From assembly GCA_937859595.1 (NCBI GenBank), contig CALMAH010000011.1:124001-188000 (forward strand): DNA of 64,000 bases. Direction: 5' to 3'. The notes beneath the pieces are model-generated. The model saw nothing but the letters and a program-made list of their open reading frames with translations. It was not told the origin of the DNA and ran no database searches. The DNA is from an uncultured Acidobacteriota bacterium (GTDB taxonomy: Bacteria; Acidobacteriota; Blastocatellia; Pyrinomonadales; Pyrinomonadaceae). The position numbers and the translations under genes were made by a program. Positions within the stretch are counted from its first letter, which is position 1. Each line of letters opens with the position of its first letter. This document shows, piece after piece, positions 16,738 to 25,183 of the stretch.

Positions 16738-17124
16738 CTATTGTCTTAGGACAAGCACTTTTTCGATTTCGAAAAAGAATTCACCCCAGTAGCCAGACGG
16801 CCCGCACCTAAACAGAATCTTCACCGCCTGACCACATTTCGGGCATTTGAAATCGAGAAACGAAAGTTCTGCGAGTCCGTTGTCGATGATGAATTTCGCA
16901 AACTGACTATACGTATCGTCGTCCAAATTTGTGAATTGCGAATAGCAATGTTTCTCCAGATCACGCGTTTTAAATGAGATTTCCGTTTGGCACCGATCAC
17001 ACTCGTACACTAACGGGAGTTTCCTTTCTGAAAGCGGAGAGTCATCGGGAAAAAAGCGTGAGGGATGTGGATCATAGAACGTTGTTGTTAGACAGATATT
17101 TTTTTCTATCTCAACGACTTTCAT
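16738..17124 (-). CDS. Unknown protein with a split CxxC zinc ribbon
   Basis: No family is recognised. The 128-residue protein has CDRCQTEISF at about 42-51 and CPKCGQAVKILFRC at about 94-107, so two CxxC knuckles about 50 residues apart could bind one zinc. The region between is acidic and helical (NLDDDTYSQFAKFIIDNGLAELSF). There is no signal peptide. It sits between the ASCH-like gene and the higA module on the same strand, 17 nt and 14 nt from its neighbours, inside a 0.9-kb block bracketed by direct repeats. It may be part of the same acquired cassette. No function is offered. Confidence 0.65.
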   Translation of the reverse strand: MKVVEIEKNICLTTTFYDPHPSRFFPDDSPLSERKLPLVYECDRCQTEISFKTRDLEKHCYSQFTNLDDDTYSQFAKFIIDNGLAELSFLDFKCPKCGQAVKILFRCGPSGYWGEFFFEIEKVLVLRQ

Positions 17125-17141
17125 CTCGCTTTACACACTTA

Positions 17142-17738
17142 CTATCGTTCGTTCTTCCGCCTTAGTGCTTCAAGGACCTTTTCACCCCGCGGCGACAGCC
17201 GATACCCCGGCCGCAGGGATTCCGTCAGGCCGAGGGCTTTGAGTTTTCGGACCCAGGGTTTGAAGCGTGGGATATCCAGCCCTATCTGTTCGGCTAGGAT
17301 GGCGGCGTGGGTGTTCGGCTGGTCATGAATCATCTGCAAATACGTCTGCGTCCACGGGCCGCGTTTGCTGCCGGCGTCGAGCTTTTTGAGTTTGGCGAGG
17401 ATGTCATCGAGTTCGGCCTTGGAAAGATCGGCTTCGGACCGCAGTGCCTTTCGCGGATCCTCGCCTATCCAACGCACGCCGATGCGATAAATTTCGGTGT
17501 CGTCGCTTGCAGGCGGCATCGAAGCAAGCAGTTTCGCTTTTGAATCAAACCCCGCCGCCCGCGCATCCGCCGCCGTTATCTTCCGCTCCGAAACAATATC
17601 AACCGACTCGATCGCCAACACCCCCCGCTGCGTCATCTGCGTCCCGCCCGCCTTCACACCGCATTTCTTCCACCGACGGAAAATGATCGTAATATTTCCC
17701 GCCTTGATCTCGTCCAATATCTTATTCTTGATCAGCAT
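17142..17738 (-). CDS. ASCH-like domain protein with C-terminal winged-helix segment
   Basis: The 198-residue protein (from the ATG at 17738) opens MLIKNKILDEIKAGNITIIFRRWKKCGVKAGGTQMTQRGVLAIESVDIV, which resembles ASCH/PUA-fold RNA-binding proteins. It then has an acidic-basic helical linker and a C-terminal helix-turn-helix-like part (TYLQMIHDQPNTHAAILAEQIGLDIPRFKPWVRKLKALGLTES) ending in a basic tail. The frame continues to an ATG at 17795, but those extra codons run through the inverted-repeat element, so the shorter start is preferred although no strong ribosome site is seen. The combination suggests a nucleic-acid-binding regulator. Its last codons are duplicated at 16252-16338. Function unknown. 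Confidence 0.75.
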   Translation of the reverse strand: MLIKNKILDEIKAGNITIIFRRWKKCGVKAGGTQMTQRGVLAIESVDIVSERKITAADARAAGFDSKAKLLASMPPASDDTEIYRIGVRWIGEDPRKALRSEADLSKAELDDILAKLKKLDAGSKRGPWTQTYLQMIHDQPNTHAAILAEQIGLDIPRFKPWVRKLKALGLTESLRPGYRLSPRGEKVLEALRRKNER

Positions 17739-17748
17739 TTTGTGGAGC

Positions 17749-17868
17749 GCGGACACTCTTGTCCGCATCGCAGGTTCCTCCGGTGAACCACTCATGAGCG
17801 GTCAAAGTCTGGGTACCATCCGCGGCTCTTCGCGTCGAAGCGACGCTCATGCGGACAAGAGTGTCCGC
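17749..17868. repeat. REPIN-like element: two inverted palindromic units
   Basis: A 20-bp sequence at 17749-17768 (starting GCGGACACTCTTGTCCGC) occurs as its exact reverse complement at 17849-17868, 80 bp apart. Each unit is itself a hairpin: GCGGACA pairs with TGTCCGC around a 4-nt loop. Two inverted REP-like hairpins with a short spacer is the layout of REPIN elements mobilised in trans by RAYT transposases. It fills the gap between the MoaD-like gene and the ASCH-like gene. No RAYT gene is in the window. Confidence 0.8.
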
Positions 17869-17877
17869 TCTCCGATC

Positions 17878-18156
17878 TCAGCCCCCGCTGACGGCGTTAA
17901 AGATATGCACATCACCCGCACTGAGACGCGTCCCAAGCCCGCCAAGCCGTTTTACGTCGCGATCGCCTTCGAAGATATTAACGTGCTGGCGAATCTCCCC
18001 CTGTTCATCAAGCACTCGGTCGCGCAACGCCGGATGCTCCCGCCAAAGTTCCGCCAAAACCTCATCGACGGAAGAGAATCGGCCGGACAGGACGATCTCG
18101 GTCTTGCCGTCCGCAAATCCCTTCAAATGGCCGCTCAAATAAACCGTGATCCCCAT
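17878..18156 (-). CDS. MoaD/ThiS-type ubiquitin-like sulfur carrier
   Basis: The 92-residue protein starts MGITVYLSGHLKGFADGKTEIVL, has the acidic helix VDEVLAELWREHPALRDRVL and ends in AVSGG. The C-terminal Gly-Gly is the key residue pair of beta-grasp sulfur carriers (MoaD, ThiS, CysO), which is adenylated and thiocarboxylated by an E1-like enzyme. The sequence GEIRQHVNIFEGDRDVKRLGGLGTRLSAGDVHIF is typical of the MoaD-like branch. No moa, thi or E1-like gene is adjacent; instead it is 20 nt downstream of the BNR-propeller gene, a pairing repeatedly seen in other genomes, so the carrier probably serves a pathway tied to that protein. Confidence 0.88.
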   Translation of the reverse strand: MGITVYLSGHLKGFADGKTEIVLSGRFSSVDEVLAELWREHPALRDRVLDEQGEIRQHVNIFEGDRDVKRLGGLGTRLSAGDVHIFNAVSGG

Positions 18157-18176
18157 CCGAAAAACTTAATGACCAA

Positions 18177-19238
18177 CTACAGCGAATATGCCTTTACGCA
18201 GCAAATCTCCGGCAGCGACCCCTCGATCATCTTCCACGAATCGCCGTCGTCGTGAGAGGCGAAGAGTTTGCCGTTCTTTGTGCCGAAAAAGATGTTGTTC
18301 CCGGTCGAATCCACCGCATCACGTAATATCACCTCATACGCATTCTTCTGCGGCAGGCCCTTTGTCAGAGGCTCCCAGCTTTTGCCTTCGTTGCGAGTCC
18401 GATAAACCCGGAGCTTTCCGTCGCATGTAAACCGCTCTGCGTCTTTTTGCAGCGGGACGATAAATGCGGAGCCCGCTTCGCTCACCGTCAGGCCGAAGCC
18501 AAAATTTGACGGCAGGCCGCGTTCGATCTCTTCCCAGGTAACGGCACCATCTCGGCTCCGATAAACGCCGTGATGATTCTGCAGAAAAAAGAGTTTCTTC
18601 TTCCTCGGGTGCCGTGCGATTTTGTGAACGCATTGGCCAAACTCGGGATACTTGTTCGGCATAAAATATGCAGAAACACCCGTGTTCGTCACCTGCCACG
18701 TTTCGCCTCCATCGGCAGATTGATAGACCCCGCCGGTCGAGATGGCTATCTTAATGTCTTTCGGGTTTTTCGGATCGGTAACGATAGTGTGTAAACACAG
18801 CCCGCCAAACCCGGGCGTCCATTTCTTCCGGTGAGGATGTTTCCAGAGCCCCTTGTTCAGCGACCACGTCTCTCCCCGGTCGTGCGACTCGAACAAAGCC
18901 GCCGGGGCCACGCCGACATACAAGCTGTCATTATCCCCGCCGGCCGTTATCTGCCAAATGTTCTCAAGCGCCTTCTTTGTATTCGCGGGCATCTTTATCC
19001 GTCGGTTCTCCGGCTGGTCCCAGGTGTGCCCCAAGTCCGTGCTTTTGCAAAGCTCGGCGCCAAAATGCCAGCTTGCCGGCGCGGCCCACATTTCATTGCG
19101 GCCCTTTCGCTGATCAAGGAATGCCGAATAGACCGCCAGCCCCGCAAAATGCGGACCCTCGATCGACCATTTTCCCTTCCCCCCGCGAAGGATGAACAAC
19201 CCCTTCGCTGTTCCTACAAGTAAAAGCAGATCAGACAT
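18177..19238 (-). CDS. BNR/sialidase-like beta-propeller (VPS10/WD40-type)
   Basis: The 353-residue protein has repeated Asp-box (BNR) motifs: STDLGHTW, SHDRGETW, SADGGETW, SRDGAVTW, TRNEGKSW and SHDDGDSW. These are the SxDxGxTW hallmarks of sialidase/sortilin-type propellers. It opens MSDLLLLVGTAKGLFILRGGKGKW without a signal peptide. Such 'exo-alpha-sialidase-like' proteins lack the sialidase catalytic Arg triad and are generally of unknown role. It lies directly upstream of the MoaD-like carrier gene, 20 nt apart, same strand, so both are likely one operon. Confidence 0.9.
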   Translation of the reverse strand: MSDLLLLVGTAKGLFILRGGKGKWSIEGPHFAGLAVYSAFLDQRKGRNEMWAAPASWHFGAELCKSTDLGHTWDQPENRRIKMPANTKKALENIWQITAGGDNDSLYVGVAPAALFESHDRGETWSLNKGLWKHPHRKKWTPGFGGLCLHTIVTDPKNPKDIKIAISTGGVYQSADGGETWQVTNTGVSAYFMPNKYPEFGQCVHKIARHPRKKKLFFLQNHHGVYRSRDGAVTWEEIERGLPSNFGFGLTVSEAGSAFIVPLQKDAERFTCDGKLRVYRTRNEGKSWEPLTKGLPQKNAYEVILRDAVDSTGNNIFFGTKNGKLFASHDDGDSWKMIEGSLPEICCVKAYSL

Positions 19239-19326
19239 TTATGACTCCTCTGGTCACATTTCCGTTTCGCCGATGTTCAATAAATCCGGGTAATAATGCA
19301 GCTTATGATTCCCGGGCGATGTGGAA

Positions 19327-20838
19327 CTAAAACCAACTGCTCTTTTTCTTCGATGTCGAGCCTCCGAAGATCCCGCCCAGGACGCCGCGTATTATTCGTC
19401 CTCCTATGGCTGTCCCTGCCGAACGAGAAGCGCTCTTTATGAACGCATCGACCGGTGAGTCCCCTCTCCTCGCGGTTGTCCGAGCGGCCCTCTCTGCCTT
19501 GGCGGCTTCTTTCGCTGCCGCCGCTTCTTCCTTGGCCGCCGCCTCTTCCTCCATTTTCTCTATGGCCCGCTGTTCGAGCATCTCAAATGCAGATTCTCTG
19601 TCTATCATCTCGTCATACTGGCCAGCCACTAAAGAAGTATCGATCAACTGCTTTCGTTCTTCGAACGTTATCGGCCCAATGCGGCTGCCCGGCGGAACGA
19701 CGTAGGCACGGTCTACAACGCCCGGTACACCTTTCGGATCAAGACAGGATATAAGTACCTCGCCAACGCCCAACTCTGAGATCGTCTTTACCGTGTCAAG
19801 TTCCGGATTCTCGCGAAAGCTCGTCGCCGCCACCCGAACCGCTGCCTGCTCCTTCGGCGTATAGGCCCGGAGCGCGTGCTGAACACGATTACCGAGCTGT
19901 GCTAACACCTTGTCCGGAATATCTGCCGGGCTCTGCGTAACAAAATAGACCCCTACTCCCTTCGAACGTATAAGCCTTACAACCTGTTCGATCTTGTCCA
20001 CCAGCGCCCGCGGTGCGTCCGTAAACAAAAGATGAGCTTCATCAAAAAAGAAAACAAGCTTTGGCTTATCAAGATCGCCCGCTTCAGGCAAGATCTCAAA
20101 CAACTCCGAAAGCAGCCATAGTAAAAAGGTTGAGTAAAGCTTTGGCGAATGTATCAACTTGTCGGCCGCAAGGATATTGATCACGCCCTTCCCGCCCAGG
20201 GTCTGCATAAAATCCTCCAGCCGCACCGCCGGTTCGCCCATGAACTGGTCGGCGCCCTGCTGCTCCAACTGGAGCAAACCACGCTGTATCGCACCCACTG
20301 AGGCCGCTGTAACCGTCCCATATTCCCGTGTGATCTCGCGAGCGTTTTCCGCAACGTACTTCAGCATCGATTGCAGATCCTTTAGGTCCAACAACAATAG
20401 GCCGTTGTCGTCGGCTATCTTGAACGTTAGGTTCAAAACGCCTTCCTGCGTGTCATTCAGCTGCAATATCCGCGAGAGCAGCAGCGGGCCCATTTCCGAG
20501 ATCGTCGCCCTTAGCGGGTGTCCCATTTCGCCGAAAACGTCCCACAGCGTTACGGGGTTGTCCTCAAATCTTGCGGCCTCTGCCAGGCCCAGCATTGTCA
20601 GCCTTTCGCCGATCTTGCCCGAAAGTTCTCCCGCTTTGCTTATCCCCGTCAGGTCGCCCTTGATGTCGGCAACAAAAACAGGCACGCCGATACGGCTAAA
20701 ATCTTCTGCGATCTTTTGCAGCGTTACGGTTTTCCCGGTTCCCGTGGCTCCGGTGATAACACCATGCCGGTTCGCCATGTGCGGTAACAGATGAAATTCC
20801 TTGTCCTCTCGCTTTGCGACTAAAATTGGTTCCGCCAT
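19327..20838 (-). CDS. HerA/YjgR-like DUF853 ATPase
   Basis: The 503-residue protein has the DUF853/helicase-HerA-C layout: N-terminal PILVAKREDKEFHLLPHMANRHGVITGATGTGKT with Walker A GATGTGKT at 30-37, Walker B in KLVFFFDEAHLLF, and a later conserved GVYFVTQSPADIPDKVLAQLGNRVQHALRAY. The tail is an Ala/Glu/Lys-rich coiled coil (MEEEAAAKEEAAAAKEAAKAERAA) ending GGIFGGSTSKKKSSWF. Relatives are hexameric, bidirectional DNA-translocating ATPases; the E. coli YjgR role is unknown. It stands alone on the minus strand. No NurA-like nuclease gene is adjacent, so a HerA-NurA function is not supported. Confidence 0.92.
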   Translation of the reverse strand: MAEPILVAKREDKEFHLLPHMANRHGVITGATGTGKTVTLQKIAEDFSRIGVPVFVADIKGDLTGISKAGELSGKIGERLTMLGLAEAARFEDNPVTLWDVFGEMGHPLRATISEMGPLLLSRILQLNDTQEGVLNLTFKIADDNGLLLLDLKDLQSMLKYVAENAREITREYGTVTAASVGAIQRGLLQLEQQGADQFMGEPAVRLEDFMQTLGGKGVINILAADKLIHSPKLYSTFLLWLLSELFEILPEAGDLDKPKLVFFFDEAHLLFTDAPRALVDKIEQVVRLIRSKGVGVYFVTQSPADIPDKVLAQLGNRVQHALRAYTPKEQAAVRVAATSFRENPELDTVKTISELGVGEVLISCLDPKGVPGVVDRAYVVPPGSRIGPITFEERKQLIDTSLVAGQYDEMIDRESAFEMLEQRAIEKMEEEAAAKEEAAAAKEAAKAERAARTTARRGDSPVDAFIKSASRSAGTAIGGRIIRGVLGGIFGGSTSKKKSSWF

Positions 20839-20942
20839 ATTATTATTTGATCTCCCCCGATCGATCTTTGCCGCCCGGCATAAATCGTCCTACATTCAAA
20901 GGCGGCCGACGCCGCCCTCTCTCACTTTTCACTTCTCATCCT

Positions 20943-21545
20943 TCATTTAGATTCGTATTTCCAGTTTCTGCCCTTTCCGTCGCTTATCCACTCTACCGCC
21001 GTTGCCAGTCTCTTTTCGCGCGTCGCATCTGTCTTCGCGTCCGCTATCCATTCGGCATATTCTTTCTTCTTGCTGTAACTAAAGTTCGCAAAATGTTCCC
21101 GAGCCTTTTTGTTTTTCGCGAGCGCCTTTTCCAGGGCCTCGGGCACAACAAGTTCTTTCTTCGCCGTCGCGGGCTTTTTCGGTGCTTTTATGCCCTGTTC
21201 GTTTAGCTCCATCGCCTTGTGGATCAGGCTGACGAGTTCCTTATCCGAGGGCAGATCCTTCAGCGAAGTTATCTTGCCGAATGCGCTTAGTGTGTTCCGG
21301 TCTTTCGGCATCGCATCGTGTTCGAGCAATGTCTGTTTCCAAAAACCGAACGCGCAATGCTTCTTGAACGCAGCCATATTGCAGAGCGGCCCTTTGAAGT
21401 CAAAGTGCGGCATACTCCACTTCATCGTTTCCTCAACGTCAGGACACGCCTTATGTACCAACTTTCGCAGATGCTTGAGAATCGGCTGGGCAAACTCAGC
21501 AGACTTTTCGATATACGCGTCTATTCTGGGATCGGTGGTCGGCAT
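20943..21545 (-). CDS. YdeI/DUF1801-type protein
   Basis: The 200-residue protein has an N-terminal DUF1801 domain (about 8-115; ILKHLRKLVHKACPDVEETMKWSMPHFDFKGPLCNMAAFKKHCAFGFWK) and a C-terminal Bacteriocin-protection/YdeI helical part (LVVPEALEKALAKNKKAREHFANFSYSKKKEYAEWIADAKTDATREKRLATAVEWISDGKGRNW). The family protects E. coli against some peptides (YdeI/OmdA) and is widespread with no defined activity in Acidobacteriota. The second half is Lys/Ala rich and strongly basic. Transcribed alone on the minus strand. Confidence 0.88.
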   Translation of the reverse strand: MPTTDPRIDAYIEKSAEFAQPILKHLRKLVHKACPDVEETMKWSMPHFDFKGPLCNMAAFKKHCAFGFWKQTLLEHDAMPKDRNTLSAFGKITSLKDLPSDKELVSLIHKAMELNEQGIKAPKKPATAKKELVVPEALEKALAKNKKAREHFANFSYSKKKEYAEWIADAKTDATREKRLATAVEWISDGKGRNWKYESK

Positions 21546-21584
21546 TCCAGTCTAAAACCTCCAGGCTTTCTTCGGGTCTTGCGA

Positions 21585-21995
21585 TTATACCCGATTCTCT
21601 TTTCGGATGACCAATTTCAACCCCGACCAGCTTTCGTCCACCGCACACACCTTCACATCGACCAGTCCAAGCGGGAACGCCGCCTCGCGGATCGTGTCCT
21701 CGGTAAGCTCCGTCGGGAGCTTCGCGGCCTTTTTATGCCACGAGACCCATATCGTACCGTTTTGTTTTATCAGTCCGCGAGCCTCTGCCAATCCGCGAAA
21801 CAGATCGTCTCGAGAGTTGGTAAATATATGAATAATATCCGCTTCTGCACGCTTTTCCTCTGTGATCGCCACGCCTTCCGGCACCGGCGAGAGTAGCTCG
21901 GCATAATGCTCCGGCGCATCCGCCGCAACCACCGTCATCCCCTCCTTTATCCCCAGCTTCCTGGCGAGCGGCGTTCCCGAATATCCTGTGGTCAT
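21585..21995 (-). CDS. DUF3052 family protein
   Basis: The 136-residue protein opens TTGYSGTPLARKLGIKEGMTVVAADAPEHYAELL and contains IIHIFTNSRDDLFRGLAEARGLIKQNGTIWVSWHKKAAKLPTELTEDTIREAAFPLGLVDVKVCAVDESWSGLKLVIRKENR. This is the DUF3052 pattern, a truncated methyltransferase-like fold without a clear SAM motif. Role unknown. Its ATG overlaps the stop of the YjbQ gene by four bases (21992-21995), so the two are translationally coupled. Confidence 0.88.
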   Translation of the reverse strand: MTTGYSGTPLARKLGIKEGMTVVAADAPEHYAELLSPVPEGVAITEEKRAEADIIHIFTNSRDDLFRGLAEARGLIKQNGTIWVSWHKKAAKLPTELTEDTIREAAFPLGLVDVKVCAVDESWSGLKLVIRKENRV

Positions 21996-22375
21996 ATCGT
22001 CTTCATAAGCACTTGTCGTTCGCGTGGGCCATCAAATTCGCAGAGAAATATGCCCTGCCAGCGGCCGAGAAGAAGCTTTCCGTTCTCGAATGGGACGGTT
22101 ACGCTCGAACCCACCAACGAGGCCTTGATATGGGCGTCGGAGTTGTGCTCGAAATGCTTGAAATTCGGGTCGTACTGAGGGATCAGCCGCTGCAAAAACC
22201 CTAGCATGTCGCTCTTTACATCCGGATCTGCATTCTCGTTTATCGTAAGGCCGCACGTCGTATGCTGGGTAAAAAGTACGCAAACCCCGGCTCCTTCCGG
22301 CAAGTGCCCCGACGCCTCCGCCGTTATCTCGATCATCTCCTCCCGTTCCTTCGACCGAAAACTAAGCCGCTTCAT
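21992..22375 (-). CDS. YjbQ/UPF0047 family protein
   Basis: The 127-residue protein (from ATG 22375) carries the family block GVCVLFTQHTTCGLTINENADPDVKSDMLGFLQRLIPQ, then HNSDAHIKASLVGSSVTVPFENGKLLLGRWQGIFLCEFDGPRERQVLMK. The conserved His in 'TQHTT' and 'NSDAH' are the putative metal ligands. YjbQ proteins show a weak secondary thiamine-phosphate synthase activity in vitro, but their true role is open. The start at 22375 gives the usual N terminus and has a GGGGA site; an in-frame ATG at 22387 is possible. Coupled to the DUF3052 gene. Confidence 0.92.
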   Translation of the reverse strand: MKRLSFRSKEREEMIEITAEASGHLPEGAGVCVLFTQHTTCGLTINENADPDVKSDMLGFLQRLIPQYDPNFKHFEHNSDAHIKASLVGSSVTVPFENGKLLLGRWQGIFLCEFDGPRERQVLMKTI

Positions 22376-22751
22376 ACATTTCCCCACATTCAGGGTAGAA
22401 AAACCGCACTTTCCGCCTATTCACGTACCCCGTTTCCCAACTAAAACCCTGCGTCTCTGCGGCAGGAACCTTCTGTGGATCTAACATCTATAACTTCTCA
22501 TTTATCATCTTCTCCTTCGCGTCTCCGCTTCTTAGCGGTAAAGGTCAGCTTGATCGTCGGAGCTTCGCCCCCTCAGTATTACCCCGAAAATCCGCTCGGC
22601 ACTATTTGTCTATTAATGCCAACTATTCGATAATTGTTAGTTTTGATACTCAATTGACTTTATCACAAGGTCACATCCCAATTTAAGGAATATAGAAAAC
22701 TATTTGGTCAGTCTGTTTCTGGGCGATCACAGAAACTCTGGATAGAACAAT
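22376..22751. other. Gene-free divergent region upstream of hppA
   Basis: This stretch of about 375 bp separates the minus-strand YjbQ gene from hppA. It holds pyrimidine-rich sequence with two runs of the type 'cttcgcgtctccgcttctt', a motif that also appears in degenerate form near 14075. An AT-rich stretch (22610-22700) contains TTGACT at 22654 but no well-spaced -10 box. No credible gene is seen. Confidence 0.5.
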
Positions 22752-24872
22752 ATGAACAGCTACGTTATTTATCTTGTGCCTGCTCTCGGCATCATCGGAT
22801 TGCTCATAATGGCGGTCAAGGCCGCCTGGGTCACAAAGCAGGATGCCGGTGATGAGAATATGCGCGAACTCGCCAGCCATATCGCCGCCGGTGCGATGGC
22901 ATTCCTGAAAGCCGAGTGGAAGATCCTCAGCATCTTCGTTCTGATCACCGCCGCGCTTCTGGCATATTCCGGAACCGTCCACGAAGTGAAAGGCCGCGAG
23001 ATCCATTCCCATTGGATCATCAGCATCGCTTTCATCGTTGGTGCCGTCTTTTCCGCGACCGCCGGCTACATCGGCATGAAAGTAGCGACAAAAGCTAACG
23101 TGAGAACGACCCATGCCGCGCGTACCTCGCTGAAACAAGCTCTCAAAGTCTCGTTCACCGGCGGTTCCGTAATGGGTATCGGCGTCGCCGGCCTCGCGGT
23201 CCTTGGCCTCGGCGGCCTGTTCATCGTCTTTCTGGCAATGTTCGACCACCTTGGAGCCAACCAGATCAGGACCTCGATCGAGGTTCTTACAGGCTTCTCG
23301 CTCGGCGCAGAATCGATTGCCCTCTTTGCACGTGTCGGCGGCGGTATTTACACAAAGGCAGCCGACGTAGGTGCCGATCTGGTCGGCAAGGTCGAGGCAG
23401 GCATTCCCGAGGACGACGTCCGCAATCCCGCCACCATCGCCGATAACGTTGGCGATAACGTCGGCGACGTAGCGGGTATGGGTGCCGACCTTTTCGGTTC
23501 CTATGTGGCCACGATACTCGCCTCAATGGTCCTTGGCCAGGAGATCATCGTCAGCGACAACCTCAACGGCATGTCGCCCATTCTGCTTCCGATGGTCATC
23601 AGCGGTCTCGGCCTCATCTTCTCGATCGTCGGTATGCTGTTCATAAGGATCAAGGATGAGGATTCAAGCGTCCAGACGGCGCTCAACATCGGCAACTGGA
23701 CTGCGATGCTCCTTACAGTCGTCGCCTCCTACTTCGCTATTATGTGGATATTGCCCGACGGCGATCTCGTGCTCCGTGCGGCCACCTTCGATAAGAATGG
23801 TGTCTTTATGGCAATGGTCATCGGAACCATCGTCGGTGCGATCATGAGCTACTCCACCGAATATTACACCGCGATGGGCAAAAAGCCCGTCAATTCCATT
23901 GTCAGGCAGTCTTCGACCGGCCACGCAACAAACATCATCGCCGGCCTCGCCGTCGGTATGAAATCGACCGTCATCCCGATCATTACTTTGGCGGTCGGAA
24001 TCGTCGCATCCTATTATTTCGCCGGCCTTTACGGCGTCGCCATCGCCGCCACCGGCCTGATGGCAACCACGGCAATGCAGCTCGCCATCGACGCCTTTGG
24101 CCCGATCGCCGATAACGCCGGCGGCATCGCGGAGATGAGCCAGCTTCCGCCGGAAGTTCGCGAGCGGACGGACAATCTGGACGCGGTCGGCAATACGACG
24201 GCGGCGACCGGAAAGGGTTTTGCTATCGCCTCAGCCGCACTAACAGCACTGGCGCTCTTTGCGGCATTTGTCGGGATAGCCGGTATCGACCGCATCGATA
24301 TCTATAAAGCTCCCGTTCTTGCTGGCCTCTTTATCGGCGGTATGATCCCGTTCATTTTCTCTGCATTGTGCATTCAAGCGGTGGGAAGGGCGGCGATGGA
24401 CATGGTCCAGGAGGTTCGTCGGCAATTCCGCGAGATCCCGGGCATCATGACCTACGAAGCCAAGCCGGAATATGAGAAATGCGTCGAGATATCGACCAAG
24501 GCTTCGCTTCGCGAAATGATCGCACCCGGCGCCATCGCCCTGATAACTCCGGTCGTCGTTGGGTTTACCTACGGCCCCGAGGTGCTCGGCGGGCTGCTTG
24601 CGGGCGTCACGGTCTGCGGTGTTCTGATGGGGATCTTCCAGAACAACGCCGGCGGTGCCTGGGACAACGCCAAGAAATCATTCGAAAAGGGCGTTGAGAT
24701 AAACGGCGAGATGTACTACAAGGGATCTGAGCCGCACAAGGCATCCGTGACCGGCGATACGGTCGGCGATCCTTTCAAGGACACGTCCGGCCCGTCAATG
24801 AACATCCTTATCAAACTGATGTCCATCGTCGCCCTTGTTATCGCGCCTTATATTTACGGTATCGGCAGCTAG
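22752..24872 (+). CDS. hppA: Membrane-bound ion-pumping pyrophosphatase, K+-dependent type
   Basis: The 706-residue protein has about 16 hydrophobic segments and the family motifs: [50 protein letters not shown] (substrate and Mg site, about 210-260), [35 protein letters not shown], and near the end [11 protein letters not shown] and [22 protein letters not shown]. The Ala in [10 protein letters not shown] marks the K+-dependent subfamily (K+-independent ones have Lys there). The enzyme splits pyrophosphate and pumps H+ or Na+; which ion cannot be decided by eye. It is transcribed alone and followed by the tRNA-Leu gene. No strong ribosome site precedes the ATG. Confidence 0.96.
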   Translation: MNSYVIYLVPALGIIGLLIMAVKAAWVTKQDAGDENMRELASHIAAGAMAFLKAEWKILSIFVLITAALLAYSGTVHEVKGREIHSHWIISIAFIVGAVFSATAGYIGMKVATKANVRTTHAARTSLKQALKVSFTGGSVMGIGVAGLAVLGLGGLFIVFLAMFDHLGANQIRTSIEVLTGFSLGAESIALFARVGGGIYTKAADVGADLVGKVEAGIPEDDVRNPATIADNVGDNVGDVAGMGADLFGSYVATILASMVLGQEIIVSDNLNGMSPILLPMVISGLGLIFSIVGMLFIRIKDEDSSVQTALNIGNWTAMLLTVVASYFAIMWILPDGDLVLRAATFDKNGVFMAMVIGTIVGAIMSYSTEYYTAMGKKPVNSIVRQSSTGHATNIIAGLAVGMKSTVIPIITLAVGIVASYYFAGLYGVAIAATGLMATTAMQLAIDAFGPIADNAGGIAEMSQLPPEVRERTDNLDAVGNTTAATGKGFAIASAALTALALFAAFVGIAGIDRIDIYKAPVLAGLFIGGMIPFIFSALCIQAVGRAAMDMVQEVRRQFREIPGIMTYEAKPEYEKCVEISTKASLREMIAPGAIALITPVVVGFTYGPEVLGGLLAGVTVCGVLMGIFQNNAGGAWDNAKKSFEKGVEINGEMYYKGSEPHKASVTGDTVGDPFKDTSGPSMNILIKLMSIVALVIAPYIYGIGS

Positions 24873-24901
24873 TTCGCTGGCATTAGACCCGAGATCCGGC
24901 C

Positions 24902-24931
24902 TTGACCCGGTCGGGGCTCGGGACTTAATAT
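24902..24931 (+). promoter_or_regulatory. Promoter of the tRNA-Leu gene
   Basis: TTGACC (24902-24907) and TAATAT (24926-24931) are 18 nt apart, and the tRNA begins 12 nt after the -10 box. Confidence 0.55.
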
Positions 24932-24942
24932 CACTATTCCAC

Positions 24943-25030
24943 GCCGGAGTGGCGAAATTGGTATACGCACCAGACTCAAAATCTGGCGGGCTTTACGCCC
25001 ATGTCGGTTCGAGTCCGACCTCCGGCACCA
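24943..25030 (+). tRNA. tRNA-Leu (anticodon CAA)
   Basis: Acceptor GCCGGAG pairs with CTCCGGC. The anticodon stem CCAGA/TCTGG encloses CTCAAAA, giving anticodon CAA (reads UUG). The long variable arm (CGGGC...GCCC) is the class II feature of tRNA-Leu, and the T arm has GGTTCGAGTCC. The CCA end (25028-25030) is encoded. It stands alone with its own promoter and a terminator-like hairpin about 155 nt downstream. Confidence 0.97.
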
Positions 25031-25124
25031 ATATATTCGATGGCGCGTAGATGTCCGTCAAGGGCGAAGTTGACTCGCTCCTGTATCGCCAGATATGATG
25101 GTCGATACTGGGGGTGATAATAAT

Positions 25125-25160
25125 ATGAAAAATTACTTTACAATGGTGGCCTCGATCTGA
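25125..25160 (+). other. Possible 11-codon leader peptide or gene remnant before queA
   Basis: An ATG at 25125 preceded by GGGGGTGAT starts a frame of MKNYFTMVASI and stops at 25160. It lies between tRNA-Leu and the hairpin at 25184. It may be a remnant of a lost gene or an expressed leader; sequence alone cannot tell. Confidence 0.3.
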
Positions 25161-25183
25161 TCGTGGCCTATCGTCTAACCAAG

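Noticed and set aside
24888..24922. CCCGAG/CTCGGG inverted repeat as the hppA terminator
   Set aside because: Only 6 bp with a long loop and no T run; it also overlaps the tRNA promoter.
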